A stretch of 64,000 nt of DNA from JAPORK01 sp026710285 (GCA_965201045.1 OZ241746.1:3968001-4032000), one strand, 5' to 3'. Shown: positions 25,954 through 35,985, numbered from the stretch's first letter. The notes: generated by a model not told the origin, from the sequence alone. A program made the numbers and translations.

Positions 25954-27510
25954 ATGAAATCACTTATAAAACTTACATTTATTATTAACATTCGTCGTTT
26001 ATTCTACGTAAAAAAAATTGTAGCTTACTGTTTGAGTTTATCGAATTTATTTTTTAAATCTGATAAAAGAAATAACTTATCCTGCTTTGTATATTTTTTA
26101 TTACTATTTTTTTATGCAAATTCTTTTGCTGCTGATCACAGTGACTTAGCCGAAGCTTTAAAAGCAGGTAATGAAAAACTTATTGAACAATTAATGCAGG
26201 ATAAAAATATTGCTATTAATGATGAAATTGAGTTGTTTGATGGTAAAAGTACATTTTTTATGACACCCTTTGTGGGGATTGGACGGTATGGGCATACTCA
26301 CCTTGTAGAGAGTTTTATCAGGAAAGGAGCTGATTTAAATGCAAGAAGCTCTTATTGCTATACAGCTTTAATATATGCAGCAGAGTATGGTCATACGGAA
26401 ATGGTAGCCTGTCTTATTGCTTACAAAGCGAATCTCGATGAATACAATGTTTATGGTCGGACACCGTTAATATCTGCAATATTGCAGAAACATGTCGAAA
26501 CTGCAATTTATCTGATTAATCATGGTGCTGATATACATTTACGAGAAACATGTGGTAATTTAACGCCTTTAATGCGCGCAGCAAATCAAGGTTTGAAAGA
26601 GGTTGTCATACTTTTGGTTAATCGCGGCGCCGTTATAAATCAACAATGTGCTGTTGGGTATACACCTTTGATGTATGCAATAAGCGAAAATCATGTTGAA
26701 ATTGCAATTTACCTGCTGGAGCATGGAGCTGATGTAAATGTGGAAAAGACTTTTTTTGATAAAACACCGTTAATAATTGCAGGATCAGAAGGGCAGGTGA
26801 AAATTATAACAAATCTGCTTGAAAGAGGCGCTGCTATAAATAAACAAAATTGTAAAGGTCGTACTGCTTTAATGCAAGCTGCATTTTATGATAAGGCAGA
26901 AGCTATGATCTGCCTGATTGAAGCGGGAGCGGATGTAAATATACAAGATTCAGAAGGTAACACAGCTTTAACTCTGTTTATGATAAAAGGAACAAAAGAT
27001 TTTATTTATATTATAAGGCTTCTGATTAGGGAAGGTGCTAATTTTGATATAAGTAATCCGATTCATGCAAAAGCTTTACATACGGCATTTGAAAAATTTA
27101 GTTATGATCCTGAGAGCCCACCCTATAAATTTGATATTCTTGCAGAACTGTTAGATTTTGTACAATCAGACGAGATAAACCGTTTTTTTGTAAAGACAAT
27201 TACGGCAGGAAGGAAAGAGAAAAAAAGTTTTGTGTTCCAGTACAAAAAGAATAATCAAACAAAAGAAGATGTTTTAATTGAAGATTTGTCTGCACTGAAA
27301 GCAGAACTCATATCAGGAACCCCACTTGAGGATGCGGTAAAATATGTAATACATAAAACCCACCAACAAGATGAGCTTAATCAGTTCATACCAGTTAAGA
27401 TGATTGAAAGCATTACAAGTGGATCTTGTTTACCTTTAAGATGGCGTCTTTATCTGGAAGATTTTTTAGATAAACTGGAAAGATTGAATGCAGAAGAAAA
27501 GACTTCATAA
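25954..27510 (+). CDS. Secreted ankyrin-repeat protein, array unit 3
   Basis: A 518-residue paralog, exactly 2010 bases after unit 2. The first 75 residues are the same as in unit 2 apart from one D-to-N change at AGNEKLIEQL. From there the ankyrin block switches to a pattern close to unit 1 (SSYCYTALIYAAEYGHTEMV, RTPLISAILQKHVETAIYLI) and later has its own variants (GADVNVEKTFFDKTPLIIAG). This mosaic relation to units 1 and 2 suggests exchange between copies. The C-terminal domain is conserved but carries AELISGTPLEDAVKYVIHK, as in the later units. Confidence 0.88.
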   Translation: MKSLIKLTFIINIRRLFYVKKIVAYCLSLSNLFFKSDKRNNLSCFVYFLLLFFYANSFAADHSDLAEALKAGNEKLIEQLMQDKNIAINDEIELFDGKSTFFMTPFVGIGRYGHTHLVESFIRKGADLNARSSYCYTALIYAAEYGHTEMVACLIAYKANLDEYNVYGRTPLISAILQKHVETAIYLINHGADIHLRETCGNLTPLMRAANQGLKEVVILLVNRGAVINQQCAVGYTPLMYAISENHVEIAIYLLEHGADVNVEKTFFDKTPLIIAGSEGQVKIITNLLERGAAINKQNCKGRTALMQAAFYDKAEAMICLIEAGADVNIQDSEGNTALTLFMIKGTKDFIYIIRLLIREGANFDISNPIHAKALHTAFEKFSYDPESPPYKFDILAELLDFVQSDEINRFFVKTITAGRKEKKSFVFQYKKNNQTKEDVLIEDLSALKAELISGTPLEDAVKYVIHKTHQQDELNQFIPVKMIESITSGSCLPLRWRLYLEDFLDKLERLNAEEKTS

Positions 27511-27963
27511 CTATCTGTTGTTGCTGATAAATCACAGAATTACTAAAGTATTTTGCTCTGACTTAATTGTTTTGCAATGGTTGGCTACAGAAAAGGTTTG
27601 GTAAACTTTATGCTTAAACAATCGTAAAAAAATTGTAGATAAGTCATGCTGTTAAATATTATTTCTCTATCCTGATTTGTCCGGATACGGATTTAAATAA
27701 TATTGTGCATTAATATACTCATTACCATACTGAAAAAAGCCTGGTTATTCTGTACTTGACAGGCTTATCTCATGTCTATTCAAACGGCTTTATCATCGTA
27801 TTATTAAAAGAGCGATAAAGATTATCTTTACATGCCAGATAGTGATGACTATCCTGCATTAGCTTAAAATAAATAACATTCTTATATAGTATTTACAAAA
27901 AGTGAAACTATAAATAAACCGTTTACTAATTATTGTAGCTCAGCTGGTGTTCCAGATATACAG
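27511..27963 (+). repeat. Array spacer 3-4 with fossil of the ybgA-like 3' end
   Basis: The third near-identical spacer, with the ybgA 3' fragment at about 27650-27731. Here the GTG that precedes the ATG by 15 bases in units 2 and 3 has become GTT, which supports the ATG, or something further in, as the real start of the unit. Confidence 0.88.
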
Positions 27964-29544
27964 ATGAAATCACTTATAAAACTTACATTTATTATTAACA
28001 TTCGTCGTTTATTCTACGTAAAAAAAATTGTAGCTTACTGTTTGAGTTTATCGAATTTATTTTTTAAATCTGATAAAAGAAATAACTTATCCTGCTTTGT
28101 ATATTTTTTATTACTATTTTTTTATGCAAATTCTTTTGCTGCTGATCACAGTGACTTAGCCGAAGCTTTAAAAGCAGGTAATGAAAAACTTATTGAGCAA
28201 TTAATGCAGGATAAAAATATTCATATTAATGATAAAATTGATTTGCATGATGGTCAGTATAAACCCTTGATGACACCCTTTATGGCGATTGCACGGTATG
28301 GTCATACTCACCTTGTAAACAGTTTTCTCAGGAAAGGAGCTAATATAAATGCAACGAACTGTTATGGCGATACAGCTTTAATATATGCAGCAGAGTATGG
28401 TCATACAGAAATGGTAGCCTGTCTTATTGCTTATGAAGCGGATCTCAATCAATACAATGCTTATGGTCGAACACCGTTAATATCTGCAATATTGGAGGCA
28501 CATATCGAAACTGCAACTTATCTGATTAATCATGGGGCTGATATACATTTACAAGAATGGAGTGGTGATTTAACGCCTTTAATGCACGCAGCACATCACG
28601 GTCTGAAAGAGGTTGTCATGCTTTTGGTTAATTGCGGCGCCGTTATAAATCAACAAAGTGTTGGTGGGTATACACCTTTGATGTATGCAATAACAGGAAA
28701 TCATGTTGAAATTGTAACTTACCTACTGGAGCGTGGAGCTGATGTAAATGTGCAAAAGGAGCTTTTTGGTGAAACATCGTTAACACTTGCAGGATCAACA
28801 GGACAAGTGAAAATTATCACAAATCTGCTTGAAAGAGGTGCTGCTATAACTATAAATAAACCGGGGTTTAAGGGTCGTACCGCTTTAATGCAAGCTGCAT
28901 TTTATGATAAGGCAGAAGCTATGGCCTGCCTGATTGCAGCGGGAGCAGATGTAAATATACAAGATATAGAAGGTAATACAGCTTTAACTTTTTTTATGAT
29001 GACAGGAAAAAAAGATTTTATTCATATTATAAGGCTTCTGATTAGGGAAGGTGCTAATTTTGATATAAGTAATCCGATTCATGCAAAAGCTTTACATACG
29101 GCATTTGAAAAATTTAGTTGTGATCCTCAGAGTCCACCCTATAGATTTGATATTCTTGCAGAACTGTTAGATTTTGTACAATCAGACGAGATAAACCGTT
29201 TTTTTGTAAAGACACTTACTGTAGAGACGGCAGAGACAGAAGAAACGGAAGAGAAAAAAAGTTTTGTGTTTCAGTACACAAAGAATAATGAAACAGAAGA
29301 AGATGTTTTAATTGAAGATTTGTCTGCACTGAAAGCAGCACTCATATCAGGAGCCCCACTTGAGGATGCGGTAAAATACGTAATACATAAAACCCACCAA
29401 CAAGATAAGCTTAATCAGTTCATACCAGTTAAGATGATTGAAAGCATTACAAGTGGATCTTGTTTACCTTTAAGATGGCGTCTTTATCTGGAAGATTTTT
29501 TAGATAAACTGGAAAGATTGAATGCAGAAGAAAAGACTTCATAG
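27964..29544 (+). CDS. Secreted ankyrin-repeat protein, array unit 4
   Basis: A 526-residue paralog starting exactly 2010 bases after unit 3. The signal region equals that of units 2 and 3. The ankyrin block is again a mosaic: LDLHDGQYKPLMTPFMAIAR is private, while TGQVKIITNLLERGAAITIN follows unit 1. Between the ankyrin block and the C-terminal domain it has an expanded acidic linker (VETAETEETEEKKSFVF) in place of the TAGRKEKKSFVF of units 1-3. It is otherwise intact and in frame throughout. Confidence 0.88.
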   Translation: MKSLIKLTFIINIRRLFYVKKIVAYCLSLSNLFFKSDKRNNLSCFVYFLLLFFYANSFAADHSDLAEALKAGNEKLIEQLMQDKNIHINDKIDLHDGQYKPLMTPFMAIARYGHTHLVNSFLRKGANINATNCYGDTALIYAAEYGHTEMVACLIAYEADLNQYNAYGRTPLISAILEAHIETATYLINHGADIHLQEWSGDLTPLMHAAHHGLKEVVMLLVNCGAVINQQSVGGYTPLMYAITGNHVEIVTYLLERGADVNVQKELFGETSLTLAGSTGQVKIITNLLERGAAITINKPGFKGRTALMQAAFYDKAEAMACLIAAGADVNIQDIEGNTALTFFMMTGKKDFIHIIRLLIREGANFDISNPIHAKALHTAFEKFSCDPQSPPYRFDILAELLDFVQSDEINRFFVKTLTVETAETEETEEKKSFVFQYTKNNETEEDVLIEDLSALKAALISGAPLEDAVKYVIHKTHQQDKLNQFIPVKMIESITSGSCLPLRWRLYLEDFLDKLERLNAEEKTS

Positions 29545-29995
29545 CTATCTCTTGTTGCTGATAAGTCAGAGAATTGATAAAGTATTTTGCTCTGACTTAG
29601 TCGTTTTGCAATGGTTGGCTACAGAAAAGGTTTGGTAAACTTTATGCTTAAACAATCGTAAAAAAATTGCAGATAAGTCATGCTGTTAAATATCATTTCT
29701 CAATCCTGATTTGTCCGGATACGGATTTAAATAATATTGTGCATTAATATACTCATTACCATACTGGAAAGCCTGGTTATTCTGTACATAGTGGGCTTCA
29801 TCATGTCTGTTTAAAATGGCTTTATCATCGTATTATTAAAAGAGCAATAAAGATTATCTTTACATGCCAGATAATGATGACTATCCTGCATTAGCTTAAA
29901 ATAAATAACATTCTTATATAGTGTTTATAAACAGTAAAACTATAAATAAACTGTTTACTAACTGTTGTAGCTCAGTTGTTGTACCGGATAGACAG
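29545..29995 (+). repeat. Array spacer 4-5, more diverged
   Basis: The same spacer layout with more substitutions and small gaps than the first three, including the ybgA-like 3' fragment at about 29685-29765. The divergence fits an older duplication for units 5 and 6 than for units 1-4. Confidence 0.8.
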
Positions 29996-32184
29996 ATGAA
30001 ATTACTTATAACACTTATATTTATTATTAATATTAGTCGTTTATTCTATGTAAAAAAATTGCAGCTTACTGTTTGAGTTTACCACATTTATTCTTTAAAT
30101 CTGGTAAAAAGAATAACTTATCCTGCTTTATATATTTTTTACTACTATTTTTTTATGCCGATTCTTTTGCTGCTGATCACAGTGACTTAGCTGAAGCTTT
30201 AAAAGCAGGTAATGAAAAACTTATTGGGCAATTAATGCAGAATAATAATATTGCTATTAATGATGAAATTAAGTTTCCTGATGATCATTATAATATGACA
30301 CCCTTTATGAAGATTGCACAGTATGGTCATACTCATCTTGTAAAAAATTTTATCGGGAAAGGCGCTGATGTAAATGCAAAAAACCGTAATGGCTATACAG
30401 CTTTAATGTATGCAGCAGAGTATGATCATACGGAAATGGTAGCCTGTCTTATTGCTTACGAAGCGAATCTCGATGAACAGAATGTTTATGGTTGGACACC
30501 GTTAATATCTGCAATATTGCAGGCACATATCGAAACTGCAACTTATCTGATTAATAATGGGGCTGATATACATTTACGAGAAAGGTATGTTAATCTAACG
30601 CCTTTAATGCGTGCAGCAAGCACATTATGGTCTGAAAGAAATTGTCATGCTGTTAGTTAATTGTGGCGCCGATATTAATCAACAATGTTGGGCTAAGCAT
30701 ACAGCTTTTATGTATGCAATAGCCGAAAGGCATGTTGAAATTGCAATTTACCTGCTGGAGCATGGAGCTGATGTATTTGTATCCTTCCAATAAAATACTT
30801 CCACCATGAAACACCTTATGTAGGGAGCGCATATTGCTTACTTTTGCTTAAAATCACAAACGAGAGTCTTCCCCCAACTACCTGCCTGCCAGGTTACCCA
30901 AAAAACTTGATCCAAACTATCTTTACAATTAGTTTTACATTGATTCTTACTGGAATCATAATCGATTTTACTGTTAATCTCAGTTATTGAAGTATAATGA
31001 TCTCTGCATCCTGGTCGACCTGAAGCCGCTGAGTCATACTTCTTAATTTGCTGCTTTATTTGCTGAACATCATGCAGACATAGATTTTTGCCAGTTGGCG
31101 GTATATGATGATGTTTTTTTTTGTGTGCCTGCACATAAATGCTTGTAAGAAGTAATAATGGAATAATAATTATTATATGTTTCATTTTTTATTACCTTTT
31201 CGAGAAGTTAGAACTAACAGATATTTTTCTGTACTGATTTTTTATAGTCATAGGTTACATCTGCTAAAAAGTCTGCCGAAGTGTGTAAGCAGAAATACTT
31301 TTAACCACTGCATTACACCCGAGGGTAAACTGTAGATCTTCTTACGATCATATAAATTACGATCAAATATAATATAGTCTATCAGAGTCTCAAACTCCAC
31401 AAAATGTGCAAGAAAATGTTTTTGGTGATACAGGGTTAATAATTGCAGGATCAAAAGGGCAGGTGGAAATTATAACAAATTTGCTTGAAAGAGACGCTGC
31501 TATAAATAAACAAAATCATAAAGGTCGTACTGCTTTAATGCAAGCTGCATTTTATGATAATGCAGAAGCTATGGTCTGCCTGATTGAAGCGGGAGCGGAT
31601 GTAAATATACACGATTCAGAAGGTAACACAGCTTTAACTCTGTTTATGAGAAAAGGAAAAAAAGATTTTATTCATGTTATAAGGCTTCTGATTAGTAAAG
31701 GCGCTAATTTTGATATAAGCAATCCGTTTCATGCGGAAACTTTATGCGTGGCATTTAAAAGATTCAGTTATGATCCTCAGAGTCAACCCTATAAATTTGA
31801 TATTCTTGCCGTATTGTTAGATTTTGTAAAATTAGACAAGATAAACCGTTTTTTTGTAAAGACAATTACGGAAAAAACGACAGAGACGACAGAGAAAAAA
31901 ATTTTGTGTTCCAGTACAAAATGAATAATGAAACAGAAGAAGATGTTTTAATTGAAGATTTGTCTGCACTGAAAACAGCACTCATATCAGGAGCCCCACT
32001 TGAGGATGCGGTAAAATACGTAATACATAAAACCCACCAACAAGATAAGCTTAAGCAGTTTATACCAGTTAAGATGATTGAAAGCGTTAAAAGTGGATCC
32101 TGTTTACCTTTAAAATGGTGTATTCATCTGGAAGGTTTTTTAGATAAACTGGAAAGATTGAATGTAGAAAAAAAGACTTCATAG
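29996..32184 (+). pseudogene. Decayed ankyrin-repeat gene, array unit 5, with inserted segment
   Basis: This unit aligns with the others over its full length but is broken four ways. A poly-A tract near 30051 has seven A instead of eight, shifting frame in the leader. A four-base gain near 30617-30625 shifts frame in the ankyrin block. About 615 bases of unrelated sequence (about 30780-31397) interrupt the GADVNV segment. A second poly-A tract near 31893-31900 is one base short. Open pieces remain at 30073-30660, 30611-30793, 31406-31924 and 31906-32184. If translation starts at a TTG at 30073 the first lesion would not matter, but the others still destroy the gene. Confidence 0.88.
30838..31185 (-). 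CDS. Small secreted cysteine-containing protein inside the decayed ankyrin unit
   Basis: A 115-residue protein of unknown family. Residues 1-20 are a clear signal peptide (MKHIIIIIPLLLLTSIYVQA), then a His/Lys-rich patch (HKKKHHHIPP) and a mature part with five cysteines (NLC, GC, QC, NC, VC). An AAAAGG ribosome site lies 9 bases before the ATG. It runs opposite to the ankyrin genes and sits wholly inside sequence absent from the other five units, so it arrived by insertion. It shares its small secreted, Cys-containing style with the protein at 60844-61569, but I see no sequence match. A metal-binding role for the His patch is a guess. Confidence 0.75.
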   Translation of the reverse strand: MKHIIIIIPLLLLTSIYVQAHKKKHHHIPPTGKNLCLHDVQQIKQQIKKYDSAASGRPGCRDHYTSITEINSKIDYDSSKNQCKTNCKDSLDQVFWVTWQAGSWGKTLVCDFKQK

Positions 32185-32643
32185 CTATCTCTTGTTGCTG
32201 GTAAGTCAGAGAATTGCTAAAGTATTTTGCTCTGACTTAGTCGTTTTGCCATGGTTGGCTATGGAAAAGGTTTGGTAAACTTTATGCTTAAACAATCGTA
32301 AAGAAACTGCAGATAAATCATGTTGTTAAATATTATTTCTCAACCCCAGTTTGTCCGGATACGTGTTTAAATAAATATTGTGCATTAATATACTCATTAC
32401 CATATTGTTGTGATAAAATCCTGGTTATTCTGTACATAGTGGGCTTCATCATGTCTGTTTAAAACGGCTTTATCATCGTATTATTAAAAGAACACTAAAG
32501 ATTATCTTTACATGCCAGATACTGATGACTATCCTGCATTAGCTTAAAATAAATAACATTCTTATATAGTGTTTATAAAAAGTGAAACTATAAATAAACC
32601 GTTTACTAACTATTGTAGCTCAGCTGGTATGCCAGATATACAG
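32185..32643 (+). repeat. Array spacer 5-6
   Basis: A diverged version of the common spacer. The ybgA-like 3' fragment is at about 32325-32405 with substitutions. The upstream region of unit 6 follows (CATCGTATTATTAAAAGAAC, ATTATCTTTACATGCCAGAT). Confidence 0.8.
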
Positions 32644-34275
32644 ATGAAATTATTTATAAAACTTATATTTATTGTTAACATTAGTCGTTTATTCTATGTA
32701 AAAAAAATTGTAGCTTACTGTTTGAATTTATCGTATTTATTTTTAAAATCTGGTAAAAGAAATAACTTATCCTGCGTTGTATATTTTTTACTACTATTTT
32801 TTTATTCAGACTCTTTTGCTGCTTATCACAGTGGCTTAGATGAAGCTTTAAAAGCAGGTAATAAAAAAATTATTGAGCAATTAATGCAGGATAATAATAT
32901 TGCTATTAATGATGAAATTAAGTTTCCTGATGATCAGTATATGACACCCTTTATGAGGATTGCACAGTATGGGCATACTCATCTTATAAAAAGTTTTATC
33001 GAGAACGGCGCTGATGTAAATGCAAAAAACCGTCATTACTGTACAGCTTTAATGTATGCATCAATGCATGGTCATACAAAAATGGTAGCCCGTCTTATTA
33101 CTTATAGAGCAAATATCGATGAACGCGATGTTTATGGTTATACACCGTTAATATATACAATATTGAGAGCACACACCGAAACTGCAACTTATCTGATTAA
33201 TAATGGGGCTAATATACATTTACGAGAAGCGTATGGTGGTGATTTAACGCCTTTAATGCGTGCAGCATATCACGGTCTGAAAAAAATTGTCATGCTTTTG
33301 GTTAATTGTGGCGCCAGTATCAATCAACGAAGTAAGGTTAAGAATACAGCTTTGATGTATGCACTAACCAGAAAGCATGTTGAAATTGCAATTTACTTGC
33401 TGGAGCATGAAGCTGATGTAAATGTGCAAGAGACTTTTTTGGGTAAAACACCGTTAATAATTGCAGGATCAGAAGGGCAGGTGAAAATTATAACAAATCT
33501 GCTTAAAAGAGGCGCTGCTATAGATAAACAAAATCATAACGGTCGTACTGCTTTAATGCAAGCTGCATTTTATGATAATGCAGAAGCTATGGTCTGCCTG
33601 ATTGAAGCGGGAGCGGATGTAAATATACACGATTCAGAAGGTAACACAGCTTTGACTCTGTTTATGAGAAAAGGAAAAAAAGATTTTATTCATGTTATAA
33701 GGCTTCTGATTAGGGAAGGTGCTAATTTTGATATAAGTAATCCGATTCATGCGAAATCTTTATACGTGGCATTTAAAAGATTCAGTTATAATCCTCAGAA
33801 TCCACCCTATACATTTGATATTCTTGCCGTATTGTTAGATTTTGTAAAATCAGACAAGATAAACCGTTTTTTTGTAAAGACAATTACGGAAAAAACGACA
33901 GAGACGACAGAGACGACAGAGGCAGCAGAGGCAGCAGAGGCAGCAGAGGCAGCAGAGGCAGCAGAGGCGGCAGAGACAGCAAAGAAAAAAAATTTTGTGT
34001 TCCAGTACAAAATGAATAATGAAACAGAAGAAGATGTTTTAATTGAAGATTTGTCTGCACTGAAAACAGCACTCATATCAGGAGCCCCACTTGAGGATGC
34101 GGTAAAATACGTAATACATAAAACCCACCAACAAGATGAGCTTAATCAGTTCATACCAGTTAAGATGATTGAAAGCATTAAAAGTGGATCCTGTTTACCT
34201 TTAAAATGGCGTATTCATCTGGAATATGTTTTAGGTAAACTGGAAAGACTGGATTCAGAAGAAAAGACTTCATAG
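32644..34275 (+). CDS. Secreted ankyrin-repeat protein, array unit 6
   Basis: A 543-residue paralog from the ATG at 32644, homologous to the other starts; an open extension to 32569 is spacer-derived. The leader keeps the two hydrophobic stretches (VVYFLLLFFYSDSFA). The ankyrin block is the most diverged (NRHYCTALMYASMHGHTKMV, GASINQRSKVKNTALMYAL). A Thr/Glu/Ala microsatellite linker (repeated EAA) of about 30 residues separates it from the conserved C-terminal domain. It is the last unit before the ybgA-like gene, and its downstream flank runs straight into that gene's 3' end, so it probably marks the ancestral position of the unit. Confidence 0.88.
   Translation: MKLFIKLIFIVNISRLFYVKKIVAYCLNLSYLFLKSGKRNNLSCVVYFLLLFFYSDSFAAYHSGLDEALKAGNKKIIEQLMQDNNIAINDEIKFPDDQYMTPFMRIAQYGHTHLIKSFIENGADVNAKNRHYCTALMYASMHGHTKMVARLITYRANIDERDVYGYTPLIYTILRAHTETATYLINNGANIHLREAYGGDLTPLMRAAYHGLKKIVMLLVNCGASINQRSKVKNTALMYALTRKHVEIAIYLLEHEADVNVQETFLGKTPLIIAGSEGQVKIITNLLKRGAAIDKQNHNGRTALMQAAFYDNAEAMVCLIEAGADVNIHDSEGNTALTLFMRKGKKDFIHVIRLLIREGANFDISNPIHAKSLYVAFKRFSYNPQNPPYTFDILAVLLDFVKSDKINRFFVKTITEKTTETTETTEAAEAAEAAEAAEAAEAAETAKKKNFVFQYKMNNETEEDVLIEDLSALKTALISGAPLEDAVKYVIHKTHQQDELNQFIPVKMIESIKSGSCLPLKWRIHLEYVLGKLERLDSEEKTS
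33890..33985 (+). repeat. Nine-base microsatellite in the unit 6 linker
   Basis: Runs of ACAGAGACG followed by GCAGAGGCA units, coding TET and then EAA repeats. The corresponding place in unit 4 and in the decayed unit 5 has shorter, related repeats, and units 1-3 have none. The nine-base period keeps the frame, so this linker can change length without breaking the gene. Confidence 0.9.
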
Positions 34276-34415
34276 CTATCTGTTGTTGCTGGTAAGTCAG
34301 AGAATTGCTAAAGTATTTTGCTCTGACTTAGTCGTTTTGCCATGGTTGGCTACGGAAAAGGTTTGGTAAACTTTATGCTTAAATAATCGTAAAAAATTGC
34401 AGATAAGTCATACTG

Positions 34416-35405
34416 TTAAATATTATTTCTCAATCCTAATTTGTCTGGATACGGATTTAAATAATATTGTGCATTAATATACTCATTACCATATTGTGAC
34501 AAATCATCACGTATCATACTCACCGGCACCACTAATGGATGCAGACCGGTTCGGTAAGCTTCAATAGATTTGAGTAAGTTTTCCTTTGCTCCTGACGGCA
34601 GTGTTTTTTTCATATAACCGGTTAAATGAAGCAAAACATTGGTGTGTGATTTTCTGTTGGTATGCTGACGGAGCACTTGCATGAAACGTTTTATATATTC
34701 TGTTGCTAGAAGAGATGGATTTTGTTTTGAATGTGTAGCAAGATAACGACCAAGTTCTGCTGTACTATCCGGTTTATGAGCCATTAGAATATACTTATAG
34801 CGGGCATGGAAGCGTTCTATAATCTGATAGGTAAAATCATTTTTGGTCAATTGTTGCCATCGGTAGTAAGCGTATACTCTGGTAAAGAAGTTTTCCCGCA
34901 ATACCGCATCGTGCAAGCGCCCCTCTTCTTCAACAGGTAACAGCGGTAGAGTATTCATTAATGTTTTTGCAAAGATACCTGTACCGAATTGCCCTGTTGG
35001 CATACCATTTGTTCCATAAATTTTGATATGACTCATTCCACAGCTAGGTGATTTTTGCATCAAAATATAACCACTGATGGGGTGATCACTGTTATCATGT
35101 AATTTTGCTACTGTTTTATGCGCATATTCAGTTAAGGCATTGGTGCAGCGGATATCAGGGCGCTTGATTTCAGTGGCATCATAATGACTGGCTGTGCCTG
35201 TCAGATGAATTGGTTTTCTAGGTACGCCCAAACCAATAGCAACTTCAGGGCATACTGCGATTAAAGAGATAACCTCATCGAGTAAATTAAGGCAAAATTT
35301 CGACCGTTTATGTCCGCCATTATATCTTACTTTTTCTCCGATAAGACAAGCGCTTATACCTAGTACAGGTTTTTCAGTAATAGTCTCAAGAGGGATAATT
35401 GCCAT
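34416..35405 (-). CDS. DUF523-DUF1722 protein (YbgA-like, TudS-like N-domain)
   Basis: A 329-residue two-domain protein. The N-terminal half is DUF523, the fold of the thiouracil desulfurase TudS, with three conserved Cys: ISACLIGEKVRYNGGHKR, AVCPEVAIGLGVPRKPIHL and SPSCGMSHIKIYG. These would hold a [4Fe-4S] cluster for desulfuration of thiolated bases (family knowledge; substrate unproven here). The C-terminal half is DUF1722, with RYKYILMAHKPDSTAELGR and HPLVVPVSMIRD. An AGGAAA site lies 6 bases before the ATG. The 3' end is the source of the fragments found in each ankyrin spacer. It is convergent with the array, overlapping the end of the unit 6 flank. Confidence 0.9.
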   Translation of the reverse strand: MAIIPLETITEKPVLGISACLIGEKVRYNGGHKRSKFCLNLLDEVISLIAVCPEVAIGLGVPRKPIHLTGTASHYDATEIKRPDIRCTNALTEYAHKTVAKLHDNSDHPISGYILMQKSPSCGMSHIKIYGTNGMPTGQFGTGIFAKTLMNTLPLLPVEEEGRLHDAVLRENFFTRVYAYYRWQQLTKNDFTYQIIERFHARYKYILMAHKPDSTAELGRYLATHSKQNPSLLATEYIKRFMQVLRQHTNRKSHTNVLLHLTGYMKKTLPSGAKENLLKSIEAYRTGLHPLVVPVSMIRDDLSQYGNEYINAQYYLNPYPDKLGLRNNI

Positions 35406-35985
35406 GGTTTTTCCTGCTGTGTCGTTGCCGGTAAAGTGTACTTTTATAGATAATTGCCGTATCTTTACTGACGGGTAATATTTATTTGTTTTTTGAATTT
35501 GTATAATAAGGGATTTACCTTAAAAAAATCAACCTGGTCTGTAAGATATAGCAGAAAAACAGCAAATCAGTTTTATTTGCTGTCTGCCTGTGAAAATGGC
35601 AATTGTTTTTAGCTTTGATTGGTTGGCTGGCTGGCTGAGCAATGTTGAATTCGGAAGGCAACTGTCATTTATGGGTGGGTAAGATTATATAAATTACTTC
35701 GTGTACATTATCATCATAAGATAAAAATTTTGTATTAATAAAGATTTTTTGTATAGATAAACTACTAATGACTTAAAATATATTGTTGCACAACTCAAAT
35801 TTTATATGAAAAACCTAAAACAGCAACAGGACAATTCAGGATTGAAAATGCTGAGATAAAATAAAAAGATACTCAACTTAAGCAAAAAAATACCAGTATA
35901 AAGCATTATTTGATCAAAAATAGTTAAAACAGCTTTTAATGAACTATAACTGATCGAATGTTACTTCTTTTATTTTTTTATTATA
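35406..35985. other. Non-coding stretch
   Basis: No gene or clear repeat. It contains an odd short run, GGTTGGCTGGCTGGCTGAGC, near 35620. It should hold the promoter of the ybgA-like gene (minus) and the 3' flank of the PI-PLC gene. Confidence 0.5.

Noticed and set aside
31248..31454. 68-residue minus-strand open frame at the right edge of the insert in ankyrin unit 5
   Set aside because: It straddles the junction between the inserted sequence and ankyrin coding sequence, so it cannot be an ancestral gene; no ribosome site.
21928..34275. The regular 2010-base periodicity considered as a CRISPR-like or satellite structure
   Set aside because: The repeat unit is a whole gene plus spacer, so this is tandem gene duplication. 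No CRISPR array or cas gene is visible anywhere in the window.
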